Source: Treponema maltophilum ATCC 51939
GTDB taxonomy: Bacteria > Spirochaetota > Spirochaetia > Treponematales > Treponemataceae
Reading direction: 5' to 3'
Assembly (NCBI RefSeq): GCF_000413055.1
Contig: NZ_KE332518.1
Span: forward strand, 2,233,583-2,297,582
Length of the DNA stretch: 64,000 nt
Of the stretch, positions 1 to 10,501 are shown one piece after another. Below the pieces are notes generated by a model. That model ran no database searches. It was given only the letters and a program-made list of their open reading frames with translations, and was not told the origin of the DNA. Every line of letters begins with the position of its first letter. Within the stretch, counting starts at the first letter, position 1. A program made the translations under genes and the position numbers.

Positions 1-1568
<1,568 letters not shown>

Positions 1569-1572
<4 letters not shown>

Positions 1573-2738
1573 TTTCTTTGACGGAAATGCTGTGTCTGGC
1601 GCTGATTATCCTTCAGCTCGCCGCAATTCTTATTTTGCTGCTGCGCAACCCTTCCGATGCGGCGGCAAAAACAGCGCGCGAAAACCGGGAAGAACTTTCA
1701 CGTTCGCTGAACGGTTTTGCCGCCGTTGTAGAAAACCGTTTTAAATCGCTGCAGGAACAGATTCACACGGTAATGCGCGACAACCGGCAGGAATTTACCG
1801 TAAGCCGGCAGGAACTGAATGCGGCATTGCAGGCGATCCGCTCGGACAACGCGGCCCAGCTTGAAAAAATGCGTGCAACGGTCGACGAAAAACTTCAGCG
1901 CACGCTCGAAACGCGCTTGGGGCAATCGTTTAAGCTTGTGAGCGCCCAGCTCGAACAAGTACAAAAGGGCTTGGGCGAAATGAACGCGCTTGCCGCGGGT
2001 GTCGGCGATTTGCAAAAAGTGCTGTCGAACGCAAAAACAAAGGGCGTGCTCGGCGAATTTCAGCTTGAAAATATTTTGCGCCAGCTTTTAACGGACGCCC
2101 AATACGGCCGCAACGTTAAAACGAAGCGCGGCAGCGCCGACATGGTCGAATTTGCGGTTAAAATTCCTTCAAAAAACAAGGACATTCCGGGAGGCGGCGA
2201 TTTTATTTGGCTGCCGATCGACGCGAAATTCCCCACGGCAGATTATGAGCGTTTGCGCGCAGCCTACGATGCGGGCGACAATGCCGCCGCCGAAACTCAT
2301 ACGGCCGCCCTTGCAAAGCGCGTAAAACTGTCGGCAAAAACCATCGCCGAAAAATATATCGATCCGCCCAATACAACCGAATTTGCCGTTATGTTTTTGC
2401 CCTTCGAAGGCTTATACGCCGAAGTGCTGCGCATTTCCGGTTTGTTTGAAGAAATTCAGCGCGAATACCGCGTTACGATCGCCGGCCCCACGACAATCTC
2501 CGCCTTTTTAAACAGCCTGCAAATGGGCTTTCATTCTTTGGCGGTCGAAAAACGCAGCAGCGAAGTGTGGCGCCTGTTGAGTACCGTCCGCAGCGAATTT
2601 GAAGCTTTCGGCGGTATGCTCGAAAAAACGCGCGAAAAAATAGACCAAGCCGGACAGGAATTGGAACGGGCGGGAGTGCGTTCACGCGCCATAGAGCGCA
2701 GCTTAAAAAAAGCGGAATCGCTGCCGGAAAAACCGTAA
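1569..2738 (+). CDS. rmuC: RmuC family protein (DNA recombination protein)
   Basis: RmuC-family proteins have a nuclease-like fold and are linked to limiting inversions at short inverted repeats; the biochemical role is not firmly settled. The 389-aa product starts with one hydrophobic segment (about residues 5-26), then a long charged, probably coiled-coil stretch (about 30-130), then the RmuC core with KGVLGEFQLENIL, LPIDAKFPTADYERL, IDPPNTTEFAVMFLP and GPTTISAFLNSLQMGF. I chose the ATG at 1569, which overlaps the aspS stop, over an in-frame ATG at 1434 that lies well inside aspS. It is followed by a perfect 16-bp-arm hairpin at 2807-2842. Confidence 0.92.
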
Positions 2739-2806
2739 GCCTTCATTGCAATTTTTGATGCGGATTGTTCCGCATTATGCCGGCAATAAAAAGCATATTA
2801 AATTAA

Positions 2807-2842
2807 GGGGCTGTCCGAAAACCGAAGTTTTCGGACAGCCCC
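2807..2842. terminator. Perfect 16-bp-arm palindrome between convergent genes
   Basis: Arms 2807-2822 and 2827-2842 are exact reverse complements around a CGAA loop, beginning GGGGCTGTCCG and ending CGGACAGCCCC. It lies between convergent rmuC and the nucleotidase gene, so it could stop transcription from both sides. There is no clean U-tract on either side. The GGGG-CTGTC arm resembles palindromes at 31848-31862, 35761-35799 and 35870-35897, so it may instead be a member of a dispersed repeat family. Confidence 0.6.
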
Positions 2843-2885
2843 GAGCGCCGAACCGCACATCGGTCGCTTAGAGCTGCGATAAACT

Positions 2886-4427
2886 TTACAGCGCCATACC
2901 GCCGATAATTTGTATGCGGCCGTCGGTTTGAGGTGCAATCGGCTGCGGCAGTTTTTGTACGTAGTTGATAACCACGTCGCTCAAAAGCATCGACGTATTG
3001 AATATTTCAGTTGCCGATTTAAATACTTCGTAGCCGTCGCCGCCTTTTGCAAGATAATCGTTTGTCGCAATTTTATACGTGCGCGCAGGATCGATCGGTT
3101 TACCGCCGATAGTAAGGTTTTCGACCTTGCCCGTGTTGTAATTCAGCGTAAAGCGCGCTTCCTTGGAAACCTGCGCAAAAGCACCTGCACCCTGCGGAAT
3201 CGTTGCAATAAAATCGAAAAGTTTTATAACGTCCGAACCTTTTAAGGTTACAACGTACACATAGTTTTCAAACGGAAGAACGGTTAAAATATTTTCGCGC
3301 GTAACATTGCCTTCGGGCAGGTTCGTGCGGATGTTGCCGCCGTTCGTTAACGCAAAGTCCGCCTTAACGCCGATGGAAGCACAGTAGGCGATTTGCGCAT
3401 CGCTGACCAAATCTCCGAGCGCGATTTCTTTTTTGCGGCTGAGCCTGTTGCCGAACTCGAATTCGGCCGAAGTTTTCATAACGACTTCTTTTAAGCTGGC
3501 ATCGGCTTTTTCTTTATACGGGCGAATGAGCTCGAGGATTTCCGGATCGGGCGGGAAAGCCGCGCTCGTAATTTCGACGGGCGTCCAATCGAAAGCGGTC
3601 ATTTTGCCGTCTTTAATCGTTACGCGGCCTTTGCCCATGAATTTTCCCCATTCGTTGGCGGACACGATATAAGTGCCGCCGACGCGTTCGGGTTTTTCGA
3701 ATTTGGAATGGGAATGTCCGTCGATAAAGATATCGATTCCGGGAACTTTTTCGGCAATCGCGAGCGATGTCGTATGATCTTCGGATTCCTGTATGTTGCC
3801 GACGTGTCCTACCACGATGATGAGGTCGCACTTCTTTTTGTTTTTAAGTTCGTCCACCATTTTGCGGGCGGCGTCGGTTTCGTCGATAAAGGTCAGGCTT
3901 TTGTCGGGGCTTGCGATAACCTTTGTGCGCAGCGTCGTAAGACCGATAACACCGACACGGAAGCCCTCGTATTCTTTAATAATGTACGGCTTTACCAGAT
4001 AGCGTCCGCCTTTTTTTATGTTTGCGGAAATCCACGGGAATTTCGACCAGCCGATTTGTTTTTCGAGCTTTGCAAGCGTACTGTCGAATTCGTGGTTGCC
4101 CAGGGCAACGGCATCGTAGCCGATTTTATTGTACGCCATAATATCGGGTTCGGCGTCGAACATATTGGACAGAGCCGTTCCGATATTCAGATCGCCCGCG
4201 TCGAGCACCAGCACGTTTTTGTCCTGCGCGCGCACTTGTTTTATAAAGGTTGCACGTTCGGCAAGGCCGGCTTTCCCGTCTTTGGAAAGCGTCGTTCCGT
4301 GGTGATCGTTTGTGTGCAAAACGGTTAAATAGTACTCCGCACCCGCCGTTCTGCGCACAGTCGTCGCGCAGCCGAAGAGCATAAAAACCGCCGCCAGAGC
4401 GGCAATTACGGACCAATGTTTTTTCAT
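2886..4427 (-). CDS. 5'-nucleotidase / UshA-family metallophosphoesterase lipoprotein
   Basis: Likely hydrolyses extracellular nucleotides to nucleosides and phosphate, feeding salvage. The 513-aa product has a signal peptide with lipobox LFGC (about residues 17-20), so it should be lipid-anchored outside the cytoplasm. The N-terminal calcineurin-like domain shows LHTNDHHG, DAGDLNIG, GNHEFDS, VVGHVGN and DGHSHS metal-binding motifs. The C-terminal 5'-nucleotidase domain shows ALTNGGNIRTNLPEG and AKGGDGYEVF. The ATG follows GGAGG. A promoter (TTTACG, 17 bp, TATAAT at 4478-4450) lies just upstream. Substrate range (UDP-sugars, AMP, or other) is not determined by sequence. Confidence 0.93.
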   Translation of the reverse strand: MKKHWSVIAALAAVFMLFGCATTVRRTAGAEYYLTVLHTNDHHGTTLSKDGKAGLAERATFIKQVRAQDKNVLVLDAGDLNIGTALSNMFDAEPDIMAYNKIGYDAVALGNHEFDSTLAKLEKQIGWSKFPWISANIKKGGRYLVKPYIIKEYEGFRVGVIGLTTLRTKVIASPDKSLTFIDETDAARKMVDELKNKKKCDLIIVVGHVGNIQESEDHTTSLAIAEKVPGIDIFIDGHSHSKFEKPERVGGTYIVSANEWGKFMGKGRVTIKDGKMTAFDWTPVEITSAAFPPDPEILELIRPYKEKADASLKEVVMKTSAEFEFGNRLSRKKEIALGDLVSDAQIAYCASIGVKADFALTNGGNIRTNLPEGNVTRENILTVLPFENYVYVVTLKGSDVIKLFDFIATIPQGAGAFAQVSKEARFTLNYNTGKVENLTIGGKPIDPARTYKIATNDYLAKGGDGYEVFKSATEIFNTSMLLSDVVINYVQKLPQPIAPQTDGRIQIIGGMAL

Positions 4428-4449
4428 ACAGGTTCCTCCTATTGCATGT

Positions 4450-4478
4450 ATTATACAACGGATTTCGCCTGCCGTAAA
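4450..4478 (-). promoter_or_regulatory. Promoter of the nucleotidase gene
   Basis: Reading the minus strand, -35 TTTACG (4478-4473), a 17-bp spacer and a consensus -10 TATAAT (4455-4450) precede a short leader carrying AGGAGG before the ATG at 4427. Confidence 0.7.
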
Positions 4479-4530
4479 CCGAAAATCCTCGTTTTTTGCA
4501 TGTTACGTATTTTGACTTTGATGCTGTACG

Positions 4531-4824
4531 CTACACCGCGTTAAAGTCTTCCGGCGCAACAAAACACGCGATGCCTTCTTTCGGGTAGGTTTTGCGCAAA
4601 AGGTTTACAATCGCCGCAATTTTTTTGCATTCGGCGTCGCTGCAGTAAATTACAAAGCAAGCGTTAAGCTGGGGCCACACGCCGTCCCCCTTTTTGGGAC
4701 CGGAAAAGCCGTTCCCCTGCACCGACGGAATTTTCGTAAAGTGCGCACCGACGCTTTGCAGCCGGCACGCTTCGGAAAAATCTTCTTCGATCGATTGATT
4801 CAGTATTATTTCCATGCGTTTCAT
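4531..4824 (-). CDS. Small conserved protein coupled to RND pump (PG0541-like)
   Basis: A 97-aa soluble protein with no signal peptide or membrane segment, containing two cysteines in CFVIYCSDAECKKI. Its ATG overlaps the TGA of the RND pump gene (4821-4824), which makes it the last gene of the efflux operon. Its size, the N-terminal MEIILNQSI and the glycine-rich middle (QGNGFSGPKKGDGVWPQLN) fit my memory of the small PII-like transporter-associated proteins found beside RND pumps in other phyla, but I cannot confirm that by alignment. If that is right, it would be a regulator or sensor of the pump. GGAG sits 9 nt upstream of the ATG. Confidence 0.6.
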   Translation of the reverse strand: MKRMEIILNQSIEEDFSEACRLQSVGAHFTKIPSVQGNGFSGPKKGDGVWPQLNACFVIYCSDAECKKIAAIVNLLRKTYPKEGIACFVAPEDFNAV

Positions 4825-7800
4825 TGCGCTTCTCCGCTATTCGTTGCCAAATCGGCGCTCATTTTTTGCTGTTTGCGCGCCAATTTTTTTGCCAGCCGTT
4901 TTTCGCGTCTGCCGTTAAAAATATAATACAAAACCGGCATCAAAAAAAGCGTCATAAGCGTTCCGAAGCTCAAGCCGCCCAACACGGTTTGTCCGATGGG
5001 CTGCACCATTTCGGCGCCCTCGCCGGCTCCGAACGCCATAGGAATAAGACCGAACACCGTCGTAAGCGTCGTCATCAAAATGGGGCGCAGACGGCTCCGC
5101 GCCGCTTCAACGCACGCTTCTTCCAAAGCCAAGCCGCGCTTGCGCAAAAGGTTCGTATAATCGACGAGTACGATACCGTTGTTTACAATAACGCCGACCA
5201 AAATCAGCAAACCGACGGCCGTGAGCGCGTTGAACACGGAACGACAAATCAAGTACAAAGCCACGATGCCGATCAGCGACAACGGAATCGTAAAGATGAT
5301 GATAAAAGGATCCGAAAACGATTCGAATTGACTTGCCATAACGGCGAACACGAGAATAACGGCCATAAAGATAATAATCGCCAGTTGCTTCAGCGCGTTC
5401 ATAAGTTCTTTGTAATCGCCCCCGTAGGTTATACGCACGCTGTCATCGGCGGGGATGTTCTCAAGGATAACCCGTTCCACGACACGCTGCACTTCGGTAA
5501 TGGGTTTGCCGAACACGGGCTGGGCTTTTACGTGAATCGTGCGCCGCTGATTTTCGCGGTTTATCGAAACGGGGGATGTTCCTTCTTCCCATTCGGCAAA
5601 GCTCGCCAAGGGGATGCGTTTGCCGTTCGCATTCGTAACGAAAATGCTTTCCAAATCGCTGCGTTTTTCGCGGTCTTTTTCGTTCAGCGTAACCAAAATG
5701 TCGACTTCTTCGCCGCCGGTCGAATAGCGGCCCGCGGTTTGCCCGTTGACGTTCGCTTTTATTTCGTTCGAAACGCTGTAGATATTTAAGCCCAAGTTGT
5801 ACATTTTTTCGCGGTTTACGCGGATATTCAGGCGGGGAAGTCCGTCCTGCAAGTCGCTTGCGGGCTCGTTTATATAGTCGGTCGCTTTTTCGTTTAACAG
5901 CGCGACAATAGCGTTTGCCGTCGTGCGCGCTTTATCCAAGTCGTCGCTGGAAATGATGACGTCCACACCGCCGCCTGAAACGCTCATCGAATTGTTCGTT
6001 TGGAACGAAAACACCGCGCCGGGAAAACGGTTAAAATATGCGCGCATTTTTTCTTTTGCCGTTATATCGGTATCGTCGCCCGGTTTGCGTTCGGCAAAAG
6101 GCGAAAGTTTTATATTCAACGTAGCCGAATTGGCTTGAGCCACCTGAAAACCGAAAAAATCGCTGCCTCCGACCGAAACGGTTGTCGTTTTTACGCCCTT
6201 AAGTTCGCGCATCGCGATTTCTTCCATTTGGCGGACAACGCTTTCGGTGGCTTCAAGGCGGGTACCTTTGGGCATTTCAAGCTTGATCGCAACGGAGTCG
6301 CCGGTTTGAGTCGGCATAAACACAAAGCCGACAATAGGAATCATAATAACGCTTCCGACAAAAAGACCGGCAAGCACGATTAAAAACAGCGCCTTGTGTT
6401 TGAGTACTTTTGTAACCGTATTCGCATAGGCGTTGTCCATGTTCGTAAAAAATCCGGCAAGAGCGCCGTCAATAAAGGACAGCGGGCCGAGCCTGTTCGC
6501 ATTGCCGCGTTCAAGCTTTAAATATTTGGAAGCCAAAACCGGCACCAGCACAATCGCAACAAGCAAACTGCACAGCAGGGAAATGACGATCGTAAACGTC
6601 AAACTGTTGAATATTTGCGCGAGAACGCCCAGTTCGCTCGAATACATAACGAGGGGCAAAAAAACACAGATCGTAGTGAGCGTACTTGCGGTAATGGCGG
6701 TTATCATTTCCTGAGAACCCAAAACCGCCGCAGGAACGGCCTTTGCGCCGCGTTCCCGGTAGCTGTAAATATTTTCGAGGATAACAATCGAGTTATCCAC
6801 AAGCATACCGACGCCGAGTGCAAGACCGGAAAGCGTCATAAGGTTGAGCGTAAAGCCCATAAAATACATAACGCCCAATGTTACGATGAGAGAAACGGGA
6901 ATCGTAATGCCGATGATAGCGGTACTCTTTAAACTGCGCAAAAACAAAAACAGCACCAAAACCGCGAGCAGGGCGCCCTGTATGGCCGAATTGCGCACTT
7001 GGCTTATTGAAGATTCGATAATATCCGAAGTGTTCATCGTTTCGACGATTTCAACGTCGGCAGGCAGCATCTTTTCTATGGTCTTCATTTGTTCGCGCAC
7101 GCGATGCGTCGTTTGGACGGAATTTTTTCCGCTTTGTTTTTGCACCGTGAGCATAACCGACGGAACGCCGTTCATATACGCCAAAGACGTTTCCGGTTTA
7201 AAACCGTCGTATACGTCGGCAATATCGCGGACGCGGACGGTACGCAGTTCGGGAACGGTTCCGGCGGAAGTATCGGTCGTTTTATATGAAATAACCGTGT
7301 TGCGTATATCGTCGAGGGAAGCATATTGGCCGGAAGTCATAACCGTATAGTTCAAATCGCCTTCGGTGATGCGTCCGCCACCGGTTTGCACGTTTTGCGT
7401 TCCGAGCATTTGAACCACTTGGCCGATTGTCAGCGAATAGGCTTCCAAACGGTCGCGCGGAATTTCTATTCTGATTGCCCGTTCACGCCCGCCGCTTACG
7501 CTTGCCGAAGCGACGCCGTCAACCTGTTCCAAGCGCGGCTGAATAATGTCGATCGCATAGCGGTGCAGTTCTTCGGGCGTGCGGTTTCCGGTTACGACAA
7601 GCGACATTATGGGTATTATTGAAGGATCGGATTTTATTATCGTCGGTGAGGTCGCATCCGCAGGGAGCGCATTTTTTACGAGCTCAAGGCGGTCGCGTAT
7701 TTCGTTTGCGGCGATATCCAAATTCGTTCCGTAATTCAGTTCGATCATTATGAGGCTTGAACCGAACGAGCTGGTTGAACTGAAATTTTTTAAGCCGGTT

Positions 7801-8021
7801 ACGCTCGATACGGCGCTTTCAAGCGGACGCGTCAAAGATCGTTCCACTTCTTCGGGGCCCGCGTTCGGGTAAGAAGACGAAACGATCATATACGGAAGCT
7901 CCATATCCGGATACAAGTCTATCGGCAGTTTTAGGGCCGAATAGATGCCGAGCGCGGTTAAAATAATGCTTATAAGCAAAACGGTTGTCGGTTTACCGAC
8001 GGCGAGCTTCGAAAGCGTCAT
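4821..8021 (-). CDS. RND efflux pump inner-membrane protein (AcrB/MexB type)
   Basis: Proton-driven export of hydrophobic compounds from the inner membrane or periplasm through a TolC channel. The 1,066-aa length and the duplicated layout (N-terminal membrane helix, a large periplasmic loop with PNAGPEEVERSLTRPLE, six helices, then the same again) fit the family. The first half has LALGVGMLVDNSIVILENI and the second has GVIVNNGIVLVDYTNLLRKRG and PILMTTLTTVFGLIPMAFG. I did not verify the proton-relay aspartates by alignment. It is the third gene of a four-gene operon; the ATG overlaps the adaptor stop and its own stop overlaps the next start. Substrates are unknown. Confidence 0.95.
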   Translation of the reverse strand: MTLSKLAVGKPTTVLLISIILTALGIYSALKLPIDLYPDMELPYMIVSSSYPNAGPEEVERSLTRPLESAVSSVTGLKNFSSTSSFGSSLIMIELNYGTNLDIAANEIRDRLELVKNALPADATSPTIIKSDPSIIPIMSLVVTGNRTPEELHRYAIDIIQPRLEQVDGVASASVSGGRERAIRIEIPRDRLEAYSLTIGQVVQMLGTQNVQTGGGRITEGDLNYTVMTSGQYASLDDIRNTVISYKTTDTSAGTVPELRTVRVRDIADVYDGFKPETSLAYMNGVPSVMLTVQKQSGKNSVQTTHRVREQMKTIEKMLPADVEIVETMNTSDIIESSISQVRNSAIQGALLAVLVLFLFLRSLKSTAIIGITIPVSLIVTLGVMYFMGFTLNLMTLSGLALGVGMLVDNSIVILENIYSYRERGAKAVPAAVLGSQEMITAITASTLTTICVFLPLVMYSSELGVLAQIFNSLTFTIVISLLCSLLVAIVLVPVLASKYLKLERGNANRLGPLSFIDGALAGFFTNMDNAYANTVTKVLKHKALFLIVLAGLFVGSVIMIPIVGFVFMPTQTGDSVAIKLEMPKGTRLEATESVVRQMEEIAMRELKGVKTTTVSVGGSDFFGFQVAQANSATLNIKLSPFAERKPGDDTDITAKEKMRAYFNRFPGAVFSFQTNNSMSVSGGGVDVIISSDDLDKARTTANAIVALLNEKATDYINEPASDLQDGLPRLNIRVNREKMYNLGLNIYSVSNEIKANVNGQTAGRYSTGGEEVDILVTLNEKDREKRSDLESIFVTNANGKRIPLASFAEWEEGTSPVSINRENQRRTIHVKAQPVFGKPITEVQRVVERVILENIPADDSVRITYGGDYKELMNALKQLAIIIFMAVILVFAVMASQFESFSDPFIIIFTIPLSLIGIVALYLICRSVFNALTAVGLLILVGVIVNNGIVLVDYTNLLRKRGLALEEACVEAARSRLRPILMTTLTTVFGLIPMAFGAGEGAEMVQPIGQTVLGGLSFGTLMTLFLMPVLYYIFNGRREKRLAKKLARKQQKMSADLATNSGEAQ

Positions 8022-8980
8022 TGCACACCGCCTTCACCCGTGTGTACGATATTTACGGCGGAACCTTCGTCCAAAAGCGATTGCCCTTTTACGACAACCG
8101 AATCGCCCGCATCCACGCCGGACAACAGCTCGACCCAATCGTCGACGCGAATGCCGGCTTCCACCGTTTTAAGCGTTACCTTGTTGTCGCTGCCGACAAC
8201 ACACACGCGCGTTTGTCCGCCGCGGTTTATAAGTGCCGAATACGGAACGACGATGCCCTTTTTTTTATCGGTTATGAGTTTTACGCGCGCATACATGCCC
8301 ACTTTTACGCGCGAATCCGCCGGCGATATTTGCAGTTTTACCGGCATCGTGCGCGTGCTTGTGTCAAGAACGGGGCTTATCTGCGTTACAAAGGCGCCGA
8401 AGGTTTTGCCCGGCCACGCGTCGAACAGCAGCTCCGCCCTTTGCCCGAGCGCGACGCGCGACACAAAGCGTTCCGGAACCGCGGTCTTTACTTCGAGCGT
8501 TGCGGTGTTGCTGATTTGCCCCATGGGAACGGACGGGGCAACCGTACTGCCGACCGAAGGCGTAAAGGAGGTAAGCGTTCCGCTTATCGGCGCTTTTACG
8601 CGGTTTGTCGTATAATTCATGCCCGCGCGCGACGCGTCTATATCGGCAATAATCCCGTCTTTTTCGATATAATCGCCGACACTCACGTACACGCGGGACA
8701 CTTTGCCGGCCGTATCGGGCAGGATATCCACGCTTGAAGAAGCGGCAATGTCGCCGCCGAATTCGAGATAATCGTCCAAAACGCCCTCGCCCGCCTTATA
8801 CACGCTTACCGCGTACACGGTTTCAGGCTCGGCGTTTTGCGCAGCTCCGTTCCGCGCGGGACCGGCGCCGGCTGCTCCGGAACGGTTTCCGCACGAAAGC
8901 AAAAGAAGGGCGGCAAAAAGCGTGCCGACCGAAGCGGCGGCAAAGACTGCGGCCGTTTTGTTGTTTTTTGTTGTACGCAT
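8018..8980 (-). CDS. RND efflux periplasmic adaptor lipoprotein
   Basis: The adaptor (membrane-fusion protein) links the RND pump to the outer-membrane channel. The 320-aa product has a signal peptide with lipobox LLLSC around residue 30, so it is probably lipid-anchored like AcrA. Next comes a biotinyl-lipoyl-like segment (DYLEFGGDIAASSSVDILP, GKVSRVYVSVGDYIEKDGI, RVKAPISGTL), then the beta-barrel part with LGQRAELLFDAWPGKTF, and a C-terminal membrane-proximal part with VVKGQSLLDEGSAV. The helical hairpin looks very short, as in small adaptors. GGAG lies 8 nt upstream of the ATG, and the gene starts 1 bp after the tolC-like stop. Confidence 0.93.
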   Translation of the reverse strand: MRTTKNNKTAAVFAAASVGTLFAALLLLSCGNRSGAAGAGPARNGAAQNAEPETVYAVSVYKAGEGVLDDYLEFGGDIAASSSVDILPDTAGKVSRVYVSVGDYIEKDGIIADIDASRAGMNYTTNRVKAPISGTLTSFTPSVGSTVAPSVPMGQISNTATLEVKTAVPERFVSRVALGQRAELLFDAWPGKTFGAFVTQISPVLDTSTRTMPVKLQISPADSRVKVGMYARVKLITDKKKGIVVPYSALINRGGQTRVCVVGSDNKVTLKTVEAGIRVDDWVELLSGVDAGDSVVVKGQSLLDEGSAVNIVHTGEGGVQ

Positions 8981-8981
8981 A

Positions 8982-10292
8982 TTATTCTCCGGTACGTGTT
9001 AATTTCGTTTGTAAGGCATATTCCAAATCGAGCAGATTTGAAAGGTAGTTGTATTTTTCACTTGCAAGGCTTAAGCGCGCCTGAATGAGCTGGGCTTCGG
9101 CGTCGCGCAGCGACAAAAGTTCGGCGGTTCCGTTTCGGTAGGCTTCCCGCGTCATATCGTACGACCTTTGCGCCAAATCGCTGCCGCTTTTTCCGGCCTC
9201 GATAACCGTGCGGCTTTGCTTGAGTTTATCGGTAAGAGTGCGGATTTCCATTTCGCCCTTTTGTAAAAGCGTCGCATATTGAATTTCGGTCTTTTGCAAA
9301 TTTGCCTGCAAGGTTTTTGCCTGCTGTCGGGTCGACGAAAACGGCAGCATATTGGTTAAATTCCACGCAAGAGATGCGCTGAACGAACCGCCGTCGGCAT
9401 AATTTTTATCGTCGAACCAGTTTTTTGTTATATCGGCAACAACCGGCTGAAAACCGTAACTCAACGACAAGGACGGCGTAAAGATTTGCAGGTTCATCGC
9501 CGAAAGCCGGATGCGCATAAGCTCAATGTTCTTTTGCAGCAAAAGTACATCGGCTCTCCGGCTTACATAGTCGGCAATCAGTTTTTCGGCGTCAAAATCG
9601 GCAAACACCGGTTCTATGGAACCTTCCAGTTTTATGTCGGAATTGAGCGGAAGCCCGAGTAAAAAGGCGAACATGCCGAGTTGACTTTTAAATTCCTGCT
9701 CTGCTTTAAGGACGGCCGGCTTTTGGTTTTCGTAGGCAACACGCGCCTGTAAAAAGGCAAGTTCCGACACGAGGCCGTTTTTATAGCCCGTTTCCGACTG
9801 ATTTGAACGGATTTGAGCGTTCGCAAGCATTTTTTGCTGCAAAGCGACGCTTTCCTGCTGCAAAAGCAAGCCGTAAAACAGCTTACGTATGCTGCGTTCG
9901 GTGTCGGCGCGCGTTTGCTCCCAGGTAATGAGGCCGGCTTCGAAATCGGCCTTTGCCGCCCGTATTTCCTGCACCAAAGCCGCGTTAAACATAAACAACA
10001 CGCCGATATTTCCCACCGCCTTCCAGTGGTCGGCTTCTTTCCAGCCACCGGGAGGGGGCATCGGATTTTGCACTTTGTTGCTGCGCGCAAGCGTGCCGGT
10101 TACCTGAACCGAAGGTACAAGCGAATTCCATGCGGTATCTTTGGCGCGCGTTTTTATTTCAAGATCTATGGCCGCGCTTTGCAGGGTTTTGCTGTTTTTA
10201 AGCGCGTAATCGACCGCTTCATCAACGGTCAGCGAAAAAAGCGCGGCGCATAAAAACAAGCTTATCGGTAAACACAATAATTTTTTATTCAC
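8982..10292 (-). CDS. TolC-family outer-membrane efflux protein
   Basis: Trimeric outer-membrane and periplasmic exit duct for the RND pump encoded downstream. It has a signal peptide (KKLLCLPISLFLCAALFSL), then two repeats of the outer-membrane efflux domain: an N-terminal LTVDEAVDYALKNSKTL and a second half with YVSRRADVLLLQKNIELM. A run of helical coiled-coil sequence follows, ending in TAELLSLRDAEAQLIQARLSL. I chose GTG at 10292 because AGAGGA sits 6 nt before it; an upstream in-frame TTG at 10313 has no Shine-Dalgarno sequence. It is the first gene of the operon, with a promoter at 10381-10353. Confidence 0.92.
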   Translation of the reverse strand: MNKKLLCLPISLFLCAALFSLTVDEAVDYALKNSKTLQSAAIDLEIKTRAKDTAWNSLVPSVQVTGTLARSNKVQNPMPPPGGWKEADHWKAVGNIGVLFMFNAALVQEIRAAKADFEAGLITWEQTRADTERSIRKLFYGLLLQQESVALQQKMLANAQIRSNQSETGYKNGLVSELAFLQARVAYENQKPAVLKAEQEFKSQLGMFAFLLGLPLNSDIKLEGSIEPVFADFDAEKLIADYVSRRADVLLLQKNIELMRIRLSAMNLQIFTPSLSLSYGFQPVVADITKNWFDDKNYADGGSFSASLAWNLTNMLPFSSTRQQAKTLQANLQKTEIQYATLLQKGEMEIRTLTDKLKQSRTVIEAGKSGSDLAQRSYDMTREAYRNGTAELLSLRDAEAQLIQARLSLASEKYNYLSNLLDLEYALQTKLTRTGE

Positions 10293-10352
10293 TGAAAATC
10301 CTCTGTGCTTCAAAGTTCCCGTTCACGTCGAAAACCTCGAAACACAGGGGTA

Positions 10353-10381
10353 AAGATAGCCTTTTTTCGCAAAAAAAGCAA
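10353..10381 (-). promoter_or_regulatory. Promoter of the efflux operon
   Basis: Minus-strand -35 TTGCTT (10381-10376), a 17-bp spacer and -10 TATCTT (10358-10353), about 60 bp upstream of the GTG start of the tolC-like gene. Confidence 0.55.
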
Positions 10382-10454
10382 CAGTTATACTAACGCGACC
10401 GTCGCCAAGGGGCAACCGGTTCACTTCCGACCGGCTTCTTTTCGGCAGGCCGCC

Positions 10455-10481
10455 CCGAGCGGCGTTTTGCTGCCCGCTCGG
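10455..10481 (-). terminator. Hairpin downstream of the giant surface-protein gene
   Basis: Eight-bp arms CCGAGCGG (10455-10462) and CCGCTCGG (10474-10481) lie just past the stop of the large gene and before the efflux promoter. There is no U-tract, so termination is only a possibility. The rest of 10293-10501 holds the efflux promoter and nothing else I recognise. Confidence 0.3.
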
Positions 10482-10501
10482 CACGCCGTTTTTCCGGCGG
10501 T

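Noticed and set aside
4824-5789. 321-codon open frame opposite the RND pump
   Set aside because: A low-complexity antisense frame rich in His, Gln and Arg; the pump is unambiguous.
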